Origin: Xanthostigma xanthostigma
Lineage: Eukaryota > Arthropoda > Insecta > Raphidioptera > Raphidiidae
DNA length: 64,000 nt
Assembly (NCBI GenBank): GCA_963575645.1
Contig: OY754469.1
Span: 19,672,001-19,736,000, forward strand
Reading direction: 5' to 3'
Position numbers and translations under genes: made by a program. The notes beneath the pieces were generated by a model. The model was not told where the DNA came from. It saw only the letters and a list, made by a program, of their open reading frames with translations, and did not search any database. Below, piece after piece: positions 61,110-64,000 of the stretch (within the stretch, counting starts at the first letter, position 1; each line of letters begins with the position of its first letter).

Positions 61110-61460
61110 ATCATTGTCTATCTACTCAATGTGCGCTGAGCGAAGGCAACACAACGTATCGAAATTATATCTGAGTCTCTTTCTTCGATGTAATTCCCTG
61201 ATTTCTCCGATGATGTACTTGCATTCAATCTGAATAAAGAAAATCTACTAAAATCTGTTTCAAAAACTTTGTCTTTTTCTATGTCGTTAACATAGGCGTA
61301 CCCAGCTTTTGGCCCAGGAGGGAGCAAATTAGAAATTTGCCCTCCTGGATACGCGTGCTTAGGGCGAAAAAAAGACAGAAGTATATGTTTGCACCCTAAT
61401 GGTATTGCGATTTTATTCTTATGTATAGAATCAAAGTATATTATGTCTGATCCATAGAAT
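61110..61460 (-). repeat. Inverted copy of the 8890-9190 repeat
   Basis: The reverse complement matches 8890-9190 through AGGGAATTACATCGAAGAAA, CATAGAAAAAGAC and GAATAAAATCGCAAT. About 70 bp, a small hairpin around GGAGGGAGCAAATT (61285-61355), is extra here. Confidence 0.6.
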
Positions 61461-61630
61461 ATGGAAGTTTGCTAATTTTTTAATACTTTCACTTATAAGT
61501 AGTTCCCATATTTCAATTTGGAAGTGCGAATTTATAGGAACAAGCATATATTTTATCTATGTATATAATATCTTTGATATGGGCCATAGATATAAATATT
61601 ATATATCTATGATATGGGCAGACTCAGAGT

Positions 61631-62164
61631 CAGGGCCGGATCTACATATTGTGCGCCTATGGCCCCCCCGAAATTGCCGCCCTCCCCGCAATTAACAGCA
61701 CTCTATACCACAACCTCTGCCCCAACTAATACTTTCCTTAGTTTACATTGGATTTGCAATATTTACCGTCGAACGGAGCCGAGGAAGCACGAAGCGCGGG
61801 CGGCGCGCGCCCTCTTCCTTGCACAGTCACCTGACACAGCTACTGAAGCAGCGGCCGCGTCTCTCTCTCCCTCTCTCACACTTACAAACACGTCGACGCG
61901 GAGTCGCTCTGCTGCAGTTCAGTGTACAGGCGTACATTTAGTTTGAGTCAAACGAATAACTTGGCATTAGCTTATTCATGACTGTATCACACGCCCATAC
62001 GCATCTTTTGTAAAATGGAATCGAATGTTAGTTTTGTTCCAAATAAAAAATAGTACTGTAATATTATTTCCCTGCAAATTCGTTTTTTTTTTGCCATTTT
62101 GCCGCCCCTAAAATTTTGCCGCTATGAGCCCGGACCCACATGGCTCCATGCTAAATCCGGCATG
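61631..62164. mobile_element. hAT-type MITE with exact 8-bp target duplication
   Basis: It starts CAGGGCCGGATCTAC and ends GCTAAATCCGGCATG, inverted with small gaps. CTCAGAGT flanks it exactly at 61623-61630 and 62165-62172. It includes a GC-rich stretch (61690-61930) unlike its surroundings; the ORF there is not a gene. Confidence 0.9.
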
Positions 62165-62390
62165 CTCAGAGTCAGTATTTTCCTTAGACTATCCATGGTA
62201 TTTTCTCTGGACGATGAAGCGTCTCTAACAGGGATGGATTAACTAAGAAACTAGACCTCAGCGGTTATTTATAGATTTTTTCCCCTAATGATATTTGAAA
62301 CAATGTACTGCTCAGATGCAGGCAACAAACGATTATGTTTTTTTTTTAGTGGATGATCTTTGCCCCCTCTAGGCCTGGTTCTAAACTTAT

Positions 62391-62545
62391 GGCGTTTTGG
62401 CATTGAGATTTGCATCGGGGCAGGGCAGGCCGAAGAGGTAACTATTGGTTAAATAATTATATGTAAACAATAAACAAATTTCTCTAACCAATAGTTACCC
62501 ATTTGGCCTGCCCTTCCCCGAGGCAGTTCTCGATGCAAAAAACGT
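62391..62545. repeat. Hairpin MITE
   Basis: GGTAACTATTGGTTAA pairs with TAACCAATAGTTACC, and the arms continue outwards through GCAGGGCAGGCC/GGCCTGCCC to GCATCG/CGATGC. The boundaries are approximate. Confidence 0.7.
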
Positions 62546-63853
62546 CATTAGATCGGCTGAATATCTCTGGAATATTGATACAAACTACTAGTACTACAAT
62601 TCTGTACTTAAAATGTACATTTTTTTCTCTTCTCAAAATTTAAGCGGTTTAATGAGAATCAACATATTTTGAAAATTCTAGAAAATTTAATAATTAAAAA
62701 TAATAATAATAAGAAGACAATTAATGCACCAATATTTTCACTTTATTGTAATTTCTTCAAATATTATTTTCTATAAGCGACCATTTTATTTATTATGTCT
62801 TAATAATTATTATATAACTTTATTTGCAATTATAATTTAAAATTATCCAAAAAATTATAAATATATTAAATTTATTCTTTTTTTTTTTAATATAATATAT
62901 TATTACTTTCTAATATTTGAAACATGTGATAATATTTCTTTATATTATTTTGTATTTCATTTATTTTTAAAGACGGAAGAAAATTTTCTACTTTCACATT
63001 TTTACCTCCAAATGTAAAATATGAAATAGGTACTGCAATTTAACCAATTGCAGTGCTTATCTTAATAAATAATATTTTAAATCGCTGCTGTTTTCAATTT
63101 CATCAGTTTTATATCGCACAAGCCACAAAGCAAGAAATAAGCAATAGGCACGCATCCAATTAAAAAACTTGTCTATAGGCACTAATAAATGCGAGGCGAA
63201 CTTAAAAAAATACAAGTGCGATTTGAAATTTAAGAAATACAAAGTAATAATCGAACAAATTGAATTGTAAAACAAACAAATAATAACTATACTAAAAAAT
63301 TATCTGTATAGGATAAAATATAAAGCCTAAATATTACAAACTATAGTTATTAAATATATATTCACAAAAAACGATATTTAATATTACAACGAGATAAAAC
63401 CTCGTACGAATATATTTGTCATTGTAAACAGATAAAAGATTTTTTTTTTTATTTTACGAACATTTCATTAAAAAGTCAAAAATTAAATAAATACTATTTT
63501 GCCAAAAGGAAGTCACAAAAAATACTGGAATGACCGTTATTAAAACTGTTTTCCTTGGAATGCTGGAAAAACTGTCAATAAAAAAAAAAACAAACAAATT
63601 ATATAGAAGCTACCGTACCCCCAAACTTGAATACAAAATAATAGCGTAAGTATATAATATTATGTATATTATATAGTGTCAAATTCAATGCTACAATACA
63701 TTTGTCAGAAACTATTTTTATGTTTTAAATAAATATTAACAGGCTACCATTAATGTAGTCTTTACGCAAACATATTGTGTTATTGATAAAACAAAATTAA
63801 TAAACGCAACACTGAATTTAACAGAAATGTTCTTTTTGTACAATGATGAAGAT
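62546..63853. other. Spacer or 3' UTR of the right-edge gene
   Basis: Very AT-rich. Part is likely the 3' UTR of the gene ending at 63854, but no end could be fixed. Confidence 0.4.
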
Positions 63854-63983
63854 TTACTGCGCATTCCTTTCATCTGTTAAGAATTGGTCCAAGACATGTT
63901 GCATTGAATCCCGTAGTTCATTTACATCTCGTCCAGTCGGAGATGTTACAGTTTGTGTAACTGTTCTCATAGTTCGTGTAACT
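63854..63983 (-). CDS. Last coding exon of an unidentified gene (partial)
   Basis: After a good acceptor (AAATTTCAG), the frame reads TRTMRTVTQTVTSPTGRDVN and ends VLDQFLTDERNAQ followed by TAA. It supplies 42 residues. The threonine-rich, basic segment followed by an amphipathic helix (ELRDSMQHVLDQFL) does not point to a family I know. The rest of the gene lies beyond base 64,000. Exon status rests on the acceptor, the open frame and the stop. Confidence 0.55.
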
Positions 63984-64000
63984 CTGAAATTTGCAATAAT

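Noticed and set aside
61614-61946. 110-aa ORF in a GC-rich patch
   Set aside because: It lies inside a hAT-type element defined by exact 8-bp duplications and has no recognisable domain.

Overview
The window is nuclear DNA from an animal, almost certainly an insect. It is AT-rich, has short introns with GT-AG borders, and is crowded with DNA transposons. Two Helitron-like short repeats (9482-9825 and 37111-37796) look to me like the short dispersed repeats familiar from moths and butterflies, so a lepidopteran is my best guess. That is an inference from remembered repeats, not a database match.

Layout. Bases 1-36,200 hold no host gene I can support. They are a patchwork of small non-autonomous transposons: hAT-type MITEs with exact 8-bp target duplications, pogo-like elements flanked by TA, fold-back hairpins, a 5'-truncated non-LTR retrotransposon, a PIF/Harbinger-like element carrying a MADF exon, two SINE-like tRNA-derived units, and two ~1.9-kb copies of an unfamiliar CCCAGATAG-ended element with a small spliced ORF. 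Bases 36,222-43,053 (minus) are a complete SIRT1-type NAD-dependent deacetylase in nine coding exons (832 aa). It is divergently paired, across a 248-bp gap, with a complete eIF1A gene at 43,302-46,547 (plus, four coding exons, 148 aa). Bases 50,708-60,549 (minus) are a complete Mediator subunit MED25 gene in thirteen coding exons (924 aa). The last exon of an unidentified minus-strand gene enters at 63,854-63,983.

How the genes relate. The three recognised genes act in different steps of gene expression: SIRT1 in chromatin and transcription-factor deacetylation, MED25 in linking activators to RNA polymerase II, and eIF1A in start-codon scanning. Only SIRT1 and eIF1A are close enough to share a promoter region. 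All exon joins given here were worked out by hand from splice signals and phase. Every junction in the three full genes keeps the reading frame.

The most unusual content is the pair of CCCAGATAG elements (4025-5994 and 32286-34183). Their 2-bp target duplications (TA and TT), the nested insertion with an empty-site relative at 36596-37109, and the conserved two-exon 77-codon ORF are all visible directly. I could not place them in a known transposon superfamily. A second theme is a group of four hAT-type MITEs (44871, 45681, 47552, 55052), each built around its own repeated 5- to 7-bp word.
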